From Sceloporus undulatus (Eukaryota > Chordata > Lepidosauria > Squamata > Phrynosomatidae), in the NCBI RefSeq assembly GCF_019175285.1, contig NC_056527.1, positions 106,379,006 through 106,443,005 of the forward strand: DNA of 64,000 nt. The letters run 5' to 3'. Both the position numbers and the translations under genes were made by a program. The stretch's first letter is position 1, and each line of letters begins with the position of its first letter. This document shows positions 35,301 to 46,200 of this stretch, piece by piece. A model generated the notes under the pieces. The model was given only the letters and a program-made list of their open reading frames with translations, made no database searches and was not told the origin of the DNA.

Positions 35301-37743
35301 AAGAGGGAGAAATTATGCTACCTTTAAAGATCCAATTAAATAATCTTATTAAAATTATTAATAACCATAGCCATAAATTATTCCATTGTTAGGTTTCTTA
35401 TACAGTTTCCAGTCTTTCAAGAAGTCTTCAATTGGTTTATCCTTTAGAACCCATGTTATTTTGGCCATTTGGGATAACTCAGCAACCTTAACAATTCATT
35501 CTTCCATTGCTGGTGCTTCAGTTTATTTCCAAGTTTGAGCATATAATATTTTTGATGCTGTTATCAAATTAGTGATTGATGTTTACTATCCCATTCTTTA
35601 TTCATAACGCCCAACAAAAACATTTCTGGCAACACTGCAAAATCTAGCTTTATTTATTTTACTTTATTTTTTTGATTAACATATAAATCTCACACCACTA
35701 ACTTTTTGCCTTCTTGCAAGTTAATCACACATTAAAGGAGGAGCCCTCCTTATCTAGACCTCCTCAATATTGATTTGAAACATTCTGGATCATTTTCAAC
35801 AGCTTATTTGGGGTTAGATACCATCATCCAATATAGATTTTCTTGTAAATTACTGCACAAAGTAACTTTTATATCTTTGGACCGCATTTTTTCAATACAT
35901 CCATATGAATATTACACCCAAAATTTTGGGCCTCACCTTACCATGTATTTTTTTACATGCTCAGTTTCTGTCTTTAGTTTCAGAAATCATTTATACACGT
36001 TTAAAATTATATTGCCATAGTCGTTACATAATTTTAAAACTCATTTTCTCTAACTTTCTAGGGCTGCATTTATTTTGTCTTTCTTAATGACATTGATGTT
36101 GCATATAAGCAAACCAATTTAGATCTTTGCCTTTGCCACTGAGTTTCTTAAGAACTCCCTGGCAAGGGAGGACACCACAAGCCCTTTACCTGCCACCGCT
36201 GCCACCATCATGGCTTCCCTGAAGGCACTTGGCCACGTGGGTCTAGTCAAGGGTCATGTTTCCACCCTTATGGGCCACAGTAGAGTTCTTTGGGGAAGAT
36301 GTGATGGTGGTGGCAGGTAAGGGGCACAGGGTAGCAGCAGCTCTGTGACATGGCGGAGGGCAGGCGGGCATGTGAACATTCGTCCATTGCTGTGCTGGCC
36401 TAGGGACTGACCAGGGTCAGAATCAGGAGCAGGATAACATGGCCTTGGCCTGTGATATCCTGCCCAATCTCCTCAGGTCCCTAGTTAGCTAGTATTGTGC
36501 ATAGAACAAGTAGCGTTTTTGAAAAAGAGACATGGCATCCGGTAATTGTTAGCACAGAAGGCTAGTGAATAACCTCAAGGAGTACATCCCTTCAATGATG
36601 CCATTTTCCTCTTCCTTACAAGCAGACAGTCCTTATGGATGAACCTCATCATTTAAAAATGATGACACTCTGTAAAATATACTGCACCAGCATGTCCACT
36701 GAATTTGTAAACCACTTTCATCTAGAAGCCCAGGATAATGCCTTAATGCCTGCACTTCAGTCAATCTAGCAACAGCATTCTGCTGAATTTCAAATATGTA
36801 TCTGATCATATTATTTGAAGCAATGCACTTTGAATTGTCCAACAATTATGAAAATGCTGTTTTTTCCAAACAGTTTTTCCCATTGTATGCAGCCATATTA
36901 CTAATTGAGATATTTATTTGTTCAGTTTTGTCTAGAGGAGCTTTGCTTAAAAAAAAAACCAAAGTGCTTTCCTAAACTCTTTTTAGTCTTTCTAAAATCT
37001 AAGTATTTTGACATGATTAAAATTTTTTTTTGATGGAATGTCCCTGAAAACAAGATATTTCTAAGAGATATTATATTAATAGTTGTTTACCAAACATTGT
37101 GTTTATGGAAAGGCTGAGTGATTTGCCTATATTAGACTTCAGGATCATGACTGGGCTCTGACTTTAATCCAGACGTTCTAGGACAGTGGTGGCGAACCTA
37201 TGGCACACATGCCAGAGGTGACACTCAGAGCCCTCTCTGTGGGCACATGTGCCATCGCCCCAGCACAGAGTTTGCCAGAGTTTGTTACTAGAAAGCCAGA
37301 GGGACACAGCACTTTGCAATAAATAAGTGGTTTGGGGTTGCAGTTCGAGCACTCGGCCTCTAAAAGGTCACGATCACTGTTCTAGGACTAAAGCCAGTAC
37401 TCTTGCCAGTGGCCTACACTCAGCCTCCGATTAATTTCTGCTTTGAGCCTCAGTACAGCATCACAGAGATCAACTATTTATACAACTGAATGCAAGTACC
37501 TGACTGCCACCTCTTTTCTCATAGGTATACCTGGCCTATCTGGCTCTGAAAAACCTGTGGGCTGAGCCACCTGTTCCTTACAAGCGGACTCTGGATGAAG
37601 GGTCTGTTGCCTTGACCACCCTTTCTTCATCCACTACTACCTCCCTTCCCAATAATATGGGGTACCCTGAGAATATGGGTACAGCCTCCTATCCATCCAC
37701 TCCTGTACCCCATCGCTTGACATTAATGAATACTGATGACTAA
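23207..37743 (+). CDS. SYNGR4: SYNGR4 (synaptogyrin 4), complete coding region in 4 exons (229 aa)
   Basis: Four plus-strand exons join in phase into 690 coding bases: 23207-23302, 25031-25268, 30898-31034 and 37525-37743. The product is 229 aa against about 234 in human SYNGR4. Family landmarks include VFSLIIFASLVNEGYQN, QLHCILN, VGFCFLANQW and PVPYKRTLDEG. Synaptogyrins are four-pass MARVEL-domain vesicle proteins with cytosolic ends. Hydrophobic segments lie at about 33-43, 66-87, 108-126 and 143-165. A possible N-glycosylation sequon, NLT at 49-51, lies in the first, luminal loop. The last exon encodes the cytosolic Ser/Thr/Pro-rich tail. SYNGR4 is reported to be testis-enriched in mammals; nothing here shows its expression. 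All introns are GT-AG. Synteny with TMEM143 and KDELR1 supports SYNGR4 over other synaptogyrins. Confidence 0.93.
23530..23757. mobile_element. MITE with TACAG.CGGCCC-type ends
   Basis: Begins TACAGCCGGCCCTTCATATCCACGG and ends CCAAGGGCCCACTGAAAGT, with internal CCATCCACAGATTCAAAAT. The layout resembles Tigger/pogo-type non-autonomous elements. Relatives lie at 32453, 41382, 41775, 45682 and 51737. Confidence 0.65.
23828..24050. mobile_element. Diverged MITE, same end type
   Basis: Left end CAGTGGGCCTTCCATATC and right end TATGGAGGGCCAACTGTGG are imperfect inverted repeats. The middle is GC-richer than in the 23530 copy. Confidence 0.55.
24258..24418. mobile_element. Palindromic MITE (A), 5' end missing
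   Basis: Starts within the left arm at GGGAATTCTGAGAACTGTAG and keeps the right arm to TCTGCAGTGTGTTTCGGACC. Confidence 0.75.
24541..24876. mobile_element. GC-rich element with two perfect hairpins, unknown family
   Basis: A CpG-rich stretch in AT-rich surroundings. Hairpin 1 at 24683-24722 has 13-base exact arms (TGCATGACGTGTG and CACACGTCATGCA). Hairpin 2 at 24784-24810 has 11-base exact arms (GGGACCGTGCA and TGCACGGTCCC) and a 5-base loop. The flanks, AAGCTTTTGAAGCTAGTA-type on the left and ACTAAAGCTTATGCTATAAC on the right, belong to another repeat. Confidence 0.55.
25031..25268 (+). CDS. SYNGR4: SYNGR4 coding exon 2
   Basis: Encodes residues 33-111 plus one base: the first membrane span, the luminal loop with QLHCILNDNGAACCYG, the second span and the DIYET cytosolic loop. 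The acceptor is CTGCCCTAG|GTGTTC and the donor TCTG|GTGAGT. Confidence 0.96.
25332..25480 (-). mobile_element. RTE/BovB-like LINE 3' region
   Basis: GTTGTTGTTGTTTTTAACTG, CCTCAAGTCGATCTTGACCC and GATGAGACATCTCCAAGACTC recur in diverged form at 61190-61290, where they precede an RTE-like ORF end. Confidence 0.6.
26439..26644. mobile_element. Palindromic MITE, subfamily A
   Basis: Ends GGTTCAAAGCACACTGCAG and GTAGTGTGTTTTGGACT, flanked by TTA and TGA, a possible 3-bp duplication with one change. Confidence 0.87.
27848..27985 (-). mobile_element. Sauria-type SINE, internally deleted
   Basis: GTTGTTGTTGTGTGACTTATGG, then GGTGCTGAGAGTGTGTGATT and CAAGCAGGAATTTGAACCC. Shorter than full-length copies. 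Confidence 0.8.
28330..30082 (+). mobile_element. RTE/BovB-like LINE, long degenerate copy
   Basis: Recognisable in order: an endonuclease-like piece (AILDTSELNWTGIQHFQSDN), an RT-like piece (CILSPYLFNADHIIWKA, GMNIGRRNINNLRYRW) and the C-terminal block KARIIQTAVFLISMYSCETWTVKK at about 29615-29690. The 3' end AGTCAACCTGACGGCACATAGC resembles the tail of the Sauria SINEs. Many stops interrupt it. It is old and non-functional. Confidence 0.78.
30215..30310 (+). repeat. Repeat fragment with GCATCTGAAGAAGT...AAAGCTTGT motif
   Basis: Similar fragments occur around 24430-24960 (flanking the GC-rich element) and at 63915-64000. The family is common in reptiles, but I cannot name it with confidence. 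Confidence 0.45.
30898..31034 (+). CDS. SYNGR4: SYNGR4 coding exon 3
   Basis: Encodes residues 112-157, including VIWTCLWFVGFCFLANQWN (third span plus loop) and the start of the fourth span. The acceptor is TTTCCTCTTAG|TCATC and the donor is TGG|GTGAGT. Human has FMGFCFLANQWQ at the same place. Confidence 0.96.
32453..32608. mobile_element. Partial MITE, TAGTCAGCCCTCAG end
   Basis: Resembles the left half of the elements with TACAGTCGGCCC-type ends (TATAGTCAGCCCTCAGTATC, then GGATGCTCAAGTTCC). It abuts the left arm of the fold-back at 32609. Confidence 0.55.
32609..33246. repeat. Fold-back: 135-150 base inverted arms around a MITE
   Basis: The left arm 32609-32758 (TGTAAACTACATAAGAATAT, TTCTGGTGTGATTCTCTAAA, then AAAAATGTTCTATCTTACCAG) is the reverse complement, with some changes, of the right arm 33112-33246. 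Between them lies a MITE with its own inverted ends. Confidence 0.85.
32759..33111. mobile_element. MITE with TACAGTCAGCTCTTGATATC ends
   Basis: Left end TACAGTCAGCTCTTGATATC and right end ATCAAGAGCTGACTGTA are inverted repeats. The interior repeats CATTGGGGACAA/TTGTCCCCAATGG-type words in both orientations. It forms the tip of the fold-back. Confidence 0.85.
34680..34795. mobile_element. Short hAT-like MITE fragment
   Basis: TACTTCAGCTTCCAGATTCC on the left and GGTTCTGAAGCCCAAAACAA on the right are imperfect inverted repeats of the CAACTCCCA...CTCCAGGTG type. Related scraps lie near 1600-1735, 57540-57650 and 61645-61790. Confidence 0.45.
35040..35760 (-). mobile_element. L1-like LINE remnant (ORF2 C-terminal part)
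   Basis: The reverse translation gives pieces such as QQWKNELLRLLSYPKWPK and DWKLY-like ends that resemble the C-terminal L1 ORF2 region of squamates. A purine-rich stretch at about 35165-35220 may come from its 3' UTR. Very diverged. Confidence 0.5.
36182..36330. repeat. GC-rich inverted repeat, unknown origin
   Basis: CTTTACCTGCCACCGCTGCC at about 36183 pairs with GGTGGTGGCAGGTAAGGGGC at about 36308. It sits in a GC-rich island (about 36150-36480) within an AT-rich intron. Confidence 0.6.
37184..37379. mobile_element. hAT MITE with exact 8-bp target duplication (OC1/Charlie-like)
   Basis: The 196-base element starts CAGTGGTGGCGAACCTATGG and ends AAGGTCACGATCACTG, which are imperfect inverted termini. 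TTCTAGGA flanks it directly on both sides (37176-37183 and 37380-37387), an exact 8-bp duplication as hAT elements make. The start resembles OC1-type hAT elements known from several tetrapods. Confidence 0.88.
37525..37743 (+). CDS. SYNGR4: SYNGR4 terminal coding exon 4
   Basis: Encodes residues 158-229: the end of the fourth span (VYLAYLALKNL), the conserved PVPYKRTLDEG motif, and a Ser/Thr/Pro-rich tail ending in NTDD. The stop is TAA at 37741-37743. The acceptor is TTTTCTCATAG|GTATAC. Confidence 0.96.
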   Translation, partial: VYLAYLALKNLWAEPPVPYKRTLDEGSVALTTLSSSTTTSLPNNMGYPENMGTASYPSTPVPHRLTLMNTDD

Positions 37744-37761
37744 GTAATTGTTTACTGCTGA

Positions 37762-37771
37762 AATAAATAAA
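37762..37771 (+). terminator. SYNGR4 polyadenylation signal (overlapping AATAAA pair)
   Basis: Two overlapping AATAAA hexamers begin at 37762 and 37766, only about 20 bases after the SYNGR4 stop codon. Use of this signal would give a very short 3' UTR. No other equally good signal was noted just downstream. Confidence 0.65.
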
Positions 37772-39469
37772 GGAAGGAGAGAATCTGACAAACCAGAACA
37801 CCTATTTTTAATGTGTAAGTCTGACTGTGCTAAAACAGAGCAAGGTTAATGTGGAGTAGCTGATCACTCACTTCCTTAGTCAATGCCTATAGCATATTCT
37901 GCATTCTTAGTCCACCTCTTTAAAACCAAATTAGCCCCAAATTGCTGCTTCTAGCTTGGGAACTGCCCTCCTGTAGTAGCTATGAATACTTTCTTATTCT
38001 TAAGAAGTCAATGGCCTTATAGCTATAGGAAAGAGAAAAGAGAGAATGCATATGTAGAGCTGCCATAGTACTTAGCTGTATTTCCTAACTGGATACAGCT
38101 GAATATAACTTTTATGGCTACCATACTCAGTTTAATACACTAAAAATGTGCAATGGGGATGTGTTTGCTCTCTGCCACCGAGTTGCTCACCTGTTGGCAA
38201 CTGTTACCTTTCTCTGTTAAAATGAAGATTACAAAACTGATGTGGAAGATTCCAGGTTTGGATTTTAGTCATACTGGACTGATTCACAGGTAAGTGTTGC
38301 TTATCTGAGCCATGTGAATCCTACTGTGTTTGACTGTCGGGGGAAAATTCCATATTAACTCAAGGCTGTACAGTACATACATGTTACATTGTTAGCTACT
38401 CTGATCACAGAAATGGTTAACAACTTCTGCTGACTGTGTATGTATAGAATCCAATCACTAGTAAGGTGTGATGGGGGATATAAATGGTTAGCTAATATCA
38501 CACGCTCAAACATACCTAGCTATGATTAATGAGCATTTAATCTATTCCTCAATTTTCTATAGAATACAACTGCAGAACCCTAGTTACTCATAAAAACCAA
38601 AAGCCATTGAGTGCTGTGGGATCATTATCATATTGCATGTAAAAAGCTTCAAAACTTTTTTATTATTCCATCTAACTCTGATCACTGGTTTTTAATGTTG
38701 TTTTTAACTTTCTGCATTCATGGTCTAAGAAAAAAACTTAAGGAAATATGTGGCTTTGACAGACCTATACATGAATATAACTCAGGCGTGAATACAATGG
38801 AATCTGTGCTGAGGTATATTGGATTGCAGCCTGAGCTATTTCTCACATGCTTGATCCCATTAAGAAACATTTGTATGTTGGTCCAAGCACTAGAAACGTG
38901 TTAGATCTCTATGATTCTTCTTCTCTTCACCTGCTATAAGGGAATAATTCTAAATTTTCTATGCTACTTTCACAAAAGAAATGTAAAACAGTTTATGTCT
39001 GACTCCAGTCTTATGCAGCCAAAGAGCAGGAAGAAAGCCCCGCTGGAAATGAAATTAATTTCTGAGTCAACACATATAAGACTGCGCTGTAAATCAGGCT
39101 GCAATACAAGCAGGAACTCTAGCTGTAGTCCGTTCTAGCCCATTTATCTTCCACCTTCCTTTTTACACTCACTTCTGGCAGGAACGGCACTAGCAAGGCT
39201 CATCAAGTGTACCTTTTAATGTCATGTGAAAGTACAAAAGCTTCCTATGAATGAAGCTATCATTTTCCTATGAGATAACAGATTAGGCAACCTGAGATGT
39301 GGCAGCCACAAAAAGGGTTATTCGCACAATATTTAATGTAAAATAGGACCCGCCATGAGAAAGACCAGCCATTATTTTAACAGAAATCAATCAGTAGAGT
39401 GCAAAAGGTTAGAATGGAAATGAAAAGAAGTGCACACAAATAGAATACAAAAGATTACAAAAGGAACAG
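37772..39469. other. Intergenic gap between convergent SYNGR4 and KDELR1
   Basis: About 1.7 kb between the two inferred 3' ends. AT-rich, with no gene or clear repeat. Confidence 0.6.
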
Positions 39470-40183
39470 CCAAGAAAACAGATTTTCTTTTTATTTCAAC
39501 CCCCTTCCCCTTCCACAAAGGCACTCTTTAACTGGGGCGGGGGAATGGTTTGAATGTTTATTCAAAGTGGATGAGGAATTAATGATCAAATAACATACAA
39601 AATGAAGAAAGAGTAACTGAGAAACTATTTAAAGGAGGAAGTCTTTTCTTGACAGTAATCTTTTTAAAAATGAGATTCCCTTCATCAACATCACTATCTG
39701 AAGGAAACAGACTAAATTTATAAGCGCTCTTCTTTATCTGGACAGCCCCACAGCCTTAGGCCTCACAAAAGGAAAAGCCCAAAACATGAGTGCAAAGGAG
39801 GGGGGTAATTTCCAAAACAAATAAAAGACATTTCCTACCTTTGCTGGTTCATCAACAAAATGAAAATCAAGAATATAGAAATATAGGAAAATGATCCAAA
39901 AAAGGGTTTTGAGAAATCTACAATCTACATATTACCCAGAAGTAGCGGTTATTTGCTTAGAATCCAAGCTGAATCCTACTTTACCTCCATCTATATCAGT
40001 CTCTCAAGCAGAATCATCATCCATTGCTTTGTCCAAAATCACTCTCAGATAAAAGTTTAGGCGGCACGAAGAGACCAAAAGGTGACTAACTTGGTAAAAA
40101 AAAGTCAATCTGTGTCTAATTTCCTGGAAAAGAGTCCCTTCATCTTCCTTGGCCAAAGAATCCTGTGCTGGTCTCAGTCTGGA
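39470..40183 (-). other. KDELR1: Probable KDELR1 3' UTR with AATAAA signal
   Basis: Downstream of the KDELR1 stop the minus strand runs about 700 bases without a recognised repeat. It reaches an AATAAA hexamer (plus-strand TTTATT at 39490-39495). The length is like that of mammalian KDELR1 3' UTRs. The cleavage site is inferred. Confidence 0.55.
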
Positions 40184-40218
40184 CTATGCTGGCAAACTCA
40201 ACTTCTTGCCTTTCAGAA
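40184..40218 (-). CDS. KDELR1: KDELR1 terminal coding exon 5 (35 bases)
   Basis: This very short exon encodes [11 protein letters not shown] and a TAG stop at 40186-40184. The peptide is identical to the human KDELR1 and KDELR2 C-terminus. The acceptor is TTCCTTCTGCAG|TTCTG. It is too short for open-frame scanning and was found from the expected C-terminal sequence and phase. Confidence 0.95.
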
Positions 40219-43200
40219 CTGCAGAAGGAAATTTAAAAAGGATACATGAGAATTTTGGATGCTTGTTTCACTAACAGCTATTAATTTCTGAACAAACATG
40301 TGTGCAAACGTTTGTGTGTGTGAACATATGCAAGCACACACATGTGCTTATATTACTGGGATGTGTATATATTTCAGTAGGACTACAGACATCAAATATA
40401 ATCCATCAAAAAGCTCCCTTTAAAACAATACCATATGTATAACTTTTCAATATTCAGCCAGAGACACTTCAAGTTATGATGCCTAAAACCAGAAAATCTA
40501 AACATGTCTAAAGAATAGAGAAAATGTAATAGTAAAATCAGCAGCCTTTTAACAAAATTCCTGACTGAGCCGATCACTCCAATCTTAACAGGGCCAAACC
40601 AAATTTTTATTTACTCCCACAGGAATGTGATTTTAATACTTCCATGTTGGGATATGTGGGTTATTTACTGTAGCTTCTCTTCTTAGTTGTAGGAAAGGAA
40701 GAGGAGATAATCAAACTGTTAATTAATTTGTTGCCAACTTACAAGCAACAAAATGCCAGAGGAGTGCTTAATAGATCTCACACCAGGGAGGCTGAGCTTT
40801 GACTAGTTGTAGGCTGCCCCCTACTGAGCCTCCAGATGTACAGCAGCTCTCACTCAAAATTTCTGCCTCTTGTTGAGATGTATAGTTTCCCATCTAACCA
40901 TTCTACCCTCACCCAGCCTTCAATCCCAGAATCCTTTCTTTGGGAGCTCATCAAGAAATAGTTTTTTCTTCCCTTTTTTTAAGGTACCTTTTGTAATGTA
41001 GAGGTAGAAGAAATCACAGTAGAGTATGGTTTGTACCAAGCCGGCCACAATGGCAATTAGGTCAAAGAAACCTTCAAACTGGTAACGCCAAATCCAGTTG
41101 AACAGGTAGAGGGCACGGTAGACACCCAGGGCAAAGAGATAGTGGCTTGTGATGGTTTCTGCTTCACCGGTCTTACTGACCATGAAGAGCTGTGGCAGGA
41201 TAGCCACTGACTCCAGGTAGATGGAGAAGGTCCAGAGGATCTGGAAACATCCAAGAGACAGACAGCAGTATGAGGGGGACATGCATTTCTAATGAAATAT
41301 TATGTAGCATTAACTCATAATATCCACAAAATTGTGTTGCTAGTTCAGCTGTTACAGAGGGCATGAGTACTGTTCATAATTACAGTCGGCCCTCCTTATC
41401 CACGGATTCTTTATCCACAGATTCAAACATGCACATTTGGGGAGGGGGGATTTTAATTCTTCATTTTGCCATTTTATATAAGGGACAGCATTGTACTATG
41501 CCATTGTATTTAATGGGACTTGAGCATCCACAGATTATGGGATCCACAAAGGGGGCCTGGAACCAAACTTCAGCGGACACCAAGGGCCTGCTGTACATTG
41601 AAGGTTCCTGACAGATTTGACAGATCAGAGATTTAAAACTTGTTTTCACATGATTTGTCAATGAAAATACTGCAAAGAGCTGATGCGGCTATGATGTTGC
41701 AACCTTCTATGACTGTCTCAATTAGCATTTCCATTGACTGTGGGTTTATTTTGTTTTGGGGGGAAAACCTAATACAGTAGGCCCCGGGAAAATGGCAGGC
41801 TAATGATCCATGGATTCGACTGCCCACAGATCACCACTGCCCATATGATTCAACGGTGGCATGTGACATGGGCACATGGACGTTGACTCCTATTGAATAA
41901 TATGGGCTGTGACAGTCCATGTTTTTCTCATCCACAAGGGGCCCTGGAACTGAATCCCCATGGATGGGAAGGAGCCACTGTACCTTGCTGAGAATACACA
42001 AACTTTTAATTGGACAACCTTCTTGTAATATTCTGATTCCTAGCCAGTGACTGCATCCTGATGAAGATGGTCATACCTTAGTTCCAATAAAATCAATAGA
42101 ACAAGTTAGTCTGGGCCTTGTCTATACTACTTAAAAACTCATTAAAAAACCACTCTCCCTACAAACCTGAGGTTGTAAAGACCCATAAGGCATGAGTGCG
42201 GAGGAACGAATGCATTTGGACTTTTATCCCAATGTAAACTACCCCTTGCTTCCACATATTTCAATAGGCCTAAAGTATTATTATTATTATTAAGCTTTAT
42301 TTATATAGCGCTGTAAAGTAGCCCGTCTTGTCACCTCTACAGCTCCCAGCCATTTTAGAGACTTTTGTCTTAAAACAAAAGTTGAGTTTGTATAGTAACA
42401 ACGTATTTACTACAAATAATGCACTAATTAATGTCAGACAATTCCTCTTTTTTTCTTTTCTTTTTTTTGGCAGAGGTGTGTATGGCAGCTGTATTATAAT
42501 AATAGATTTTTATTTTTATCCCGCTTTTCCACGATGATCAAAGCGGCATACAGATTAAAATTTCAACATAAAAATACATATCAATAAACACAATATAAAA
42601 AATATCATATTAACAAAACAATTACACAGCCAGCTTGGTTGAATTGATCCAAAAACATTGTGAAAATCATTACACAATAGGGGAAGAGGGCATAATATCA
42701 CATCTCATGATGGGAAAGCTTGGTGAAAGAAAAAGGTCTTAAGGTTCTTTCTGAAAAGATCCAGGGAGGTGGTGGAACGGAGCTCGTCGGGAAGGTTGTT
42801 CCACATTTTTGGGGCCGAGATGGAAAAGGCCCTTTGCGAGGTCGCTGTACATTGCACAGTTGGGACCTTCAGCAGATTCTTCCTGGCTGACCTGAGTGTG
42901 CGGGGCGGATTATATGGGGAGAGGTGGTCCTCCAAGTACCCTGGGCCCAAACCATTTAGGGCTTTATAGGACAATTTGAATGCCACTGACTTGCATCAGA
43001 ACTTATTTTGGTTACGTGTTCTTCAGCTTTACTACTCTGTGCATGGGCACATTGGTGCCAAGGAACAAACTGAGTTTTCCTTTAAAAACAAGATTTAAGC
43101 CCAAAACGATATTACTAAGACCCAGTTTTTATACAGTGGATTTCTGGACAAGCCTGGTCAAAAATAGATTTAAAGCAGTGAGCTAAAATTAGTGGAAACA

Positions 43201-46200
43201 TCAGACATATAAGATGTGAAAATATTTTGAGATAACAATATTTTGAGATAACAGTGTCAGAGTGCCAAATGCTGCCACAGAAGGATAAACAACAAGTTTT
43301 ACTATTGAGACTAGGAGCCCTCATCTTATAGCATTGCATATTTGGAACTTAGCATCATACAACTTCCAACATTACATTACCTCAAGGGGAGTAAAGTCAT
43401 GATTCACTAGGAAAGCTAACACTGCTGTAGGAATGACCAGGAACTCCACTCGGAAAGTGTCATGGTTGCCATCGTAAGTGGCTTTGAATTTGCTGTAGAT
43501 CATCCACACTGTGGCATAAGAACATGCAATATAAACAACCTACAGGAAACAGAATATATAGAGGGGTCACTCAAATCAAATACCAGACCATATCTCCAGT
43601 TCCTAATCTAACATCACTGCTTTCTACCCCTCTCTCTAAACATGCCTTAAAGATTAACGCACTGTTATAGGGAGGCATATAAATATTATACATGAATACA
43701 TTGAGAGCCCTAGCAAACAAAGTTCTTCTTAATTATACCTCTTACAGGTACAACTCTCCCCACTAATTCTACTAGGCTCACAGTGAAGAGCATCACATCA
43801 TTCCTGTATATCGCTGAAGTACATTCTTCACTTGAGTTTTTTTGTTCCCTAAAATTGTCAGCTGTTTCATTTGTTTTAACTTGGCTCACAATCTTGCTTT
43901 GAGCGTTTCATTGATATAAGGATATGCTGGCTTTAACATCCAGCACTACTCACAAGGAAAAAGCTCACAAAGCCTTACACTTATTACAGCCCGATGAAAT
44001 GTTCTGTAAAACTCAAAATGTATACGTATAACATGTTGTAACTCCTATTCTTTGCAAACATGGCAAGTAAGATCCATGTCAAATTGTTCTTCATGAAGTT
44101 AACTATGGGCCAAAATACACTGCAGAAGTAACCCAATTTGTGACCGCTTTAACTGCCCTGGCTCAATGCTAAAGAATTCTGGGAACTGTAGTTTTGTGAG
44201 ACATTGAGCCTTCTCTGTCAGAGAGCTCTGGTGCCACAATAAGCGACAATTCCCAAGATTCCCTAGCACTGAGCCAGGGCAGTTAAAGCGGTCTCAGACT
44301 GGATTATTTCTGTAATGTGTTTTGGCCCTAAGGCTTTTCATTCACGTCCTTCGATAAGCATTGGAGGCTTTCTGATGAGAGAAATAGCTTCTTTTTATCT
44401 AAGGAGATGATCTTCCAAATTAAGTCTGCACACTTACTTGAGAGTAAGTGTCACTGAACTCAGTAGATACAGTCTTGAACTGTGTTACTCCTGTAGCTGA
44501 TGGTGGTACTTCAGGGAAAGTGGGTGTATGTGGGAAACAGGCACTGAGAATGCCTCCCACATCCCTAACCATTTTGTCCCCTTTCCCTTACCCTCTGACC
44601 CATGCATCCTCCCCTTTTAGTCTCACTCCAACCCACTTCCAATGTAAAGCTTAAGCGATGTAGTCTAATCAATCCTGTACCTTCATGGAGGTGTTGTACA
44701 ATGAGATGTAGTTGGTAAATAGGTCTAGGTACCGTGTAGTGAAGACAATAGCAAAGAGAGCTTGACTCTTCCCAGAAATCCCTGCACAGAGAAGCACAAG
44801 ATGTTGAAAGTGATGCATAACAGCAGCAGAAAGGTCTGTGAAATACACCTGCTTCCCATTCATGACAGTCCATTAGGAATACAGTACATATTGCTCCAAA
44901 AACAGCAACACATATCTTTACTGTGGTTGTGTGCCTTCATAGAATCATAGAGTTGGAAGAGACCCCAAGGGGTATCCAGTCCAACCCCCTGCCATGCAGG
45001 GACACAGAATCAAAGCACTCACGACAGATGGCCACCCAGCCTCTGTTTAAAAACCTCTGAAGAAGGAGACTCCACCACACTTCAAAGGAACGTATTCCAC
45101 TGTCGAACAGCACTTACTGCCAGGAAGTTCTTCCTAATGTTGAGGTGGAATCAAGTCATTTCCAACTTATGGCAACCCTACCCCTATCATGGGGTTTTCT
45201 TGGCAAGAGTTGTTCAGAGGAGGGTTGTCACTGCCTTTCTGAGGCTGAGTGTGTGTGCCTTGCCCAAGGTCACCCAGTGGTTTTCATGGCCAAGCGGGGA
45301 ATTGGACCCTGGTCTCCAGAGTTGTAGTCCAACATTCAAGCAACTGTGCTACACTGGCTCATCCTATTATCTTTATTATGAACAACTAAAATGTGGGGAA
45401 GAATTAAGCAAAACTCTTCATGGTTTCGGCATCTAACACCACCTCCTGTGAAGTCTCAACACACAGAGAAAGGTTTGACTTATAGGCCTAAAAAGATTTC
45501 AAAAGAACGCCAGAGCTGAGAGAGTAGGGTGCTGTGTGTGGACCATTAGGACAGATGCATGAAGTTCCCTGGGCTGTATCCACATTGCTGAAATAATCCA
45601 GTTTGACCCCACTGTAACTGCCAACACTCTGTGTTGTATACTTTGTATATATGGGCGTAATGGATCCCCCACATATACAAAGGGCCCACTGTACAACTAC
45701 ACTCATCCCTCCATGTTCATGGACTTGGGAGTCTGCGGTCTCGCTCCTTCACATATGACAAGCGGGGAGGAACAAAATGGCACACACACCCAAGGAGTGC
45801 ACTGCCATTGTAACCAATGGTGACTCAAACATTTGCATTTTTCCAGATTTGCAGGGAGGTCCGGAACTGATCCCCTGAGAATCGGGAGGGACATCTGTAT
45901 ATCCCCTTAGATTTTTAATACAATCCATAAATGGTTTCCAGATTTTTATGAATTCATTTATACCATTGCCTCTAACGAAGTTGGTCAATTTTGCTAATGC
46001 CACCAAGTCCAGCATCTTGTCTAGCTTTTGGCCATACCACCCTGAACAAGCCTGATCTTGTCTGGGAATGGTAGTTTGTTGCAGAATCGGGCTTGCATCC
46101 ACACTGCAGAAATAATCCGGTTTGATAACATGCTAACCATCATGGCTCAATGCTATGGAATTCTGGGAATGGTAGTTTGTTGTGGCACCAAACCGGTGTC

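Larger units (their letters stand above)
31035..37524 (+). other. SYNGR4 intron 3
   Basis: GT-AG intron of 6.5 kb. It contains a (CA)n tract near 31840, a large fold-back structure (32453-33246), a hAT-like fragment (34680-34795), an L1-like remnant (35040-35760), a GC-rich inverted repeat (36182-36330) and a clean hAT MITE (37184-37379). About 33.3-34.6 kb shows no clear element. Confidence 0.85.
41241..43380 (-). other. KDELR1 intron 3
   Basis: GT-AG intron. It carries two MITEs (41382-41597 and 41775-41980), an (ATT)n-linked LINE tail (about 42275-42320) and an L2-like LINE 3' end (42503-42985). Confidence 0.85.

Noticed and set aside
42705-42986. 93-codon minus-strand frame as a possible host gene
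   Set aside because: Its residues match the C-terminus of L2-type LINE reverse transcriptases and it is followed by a LINE 3' UTR.
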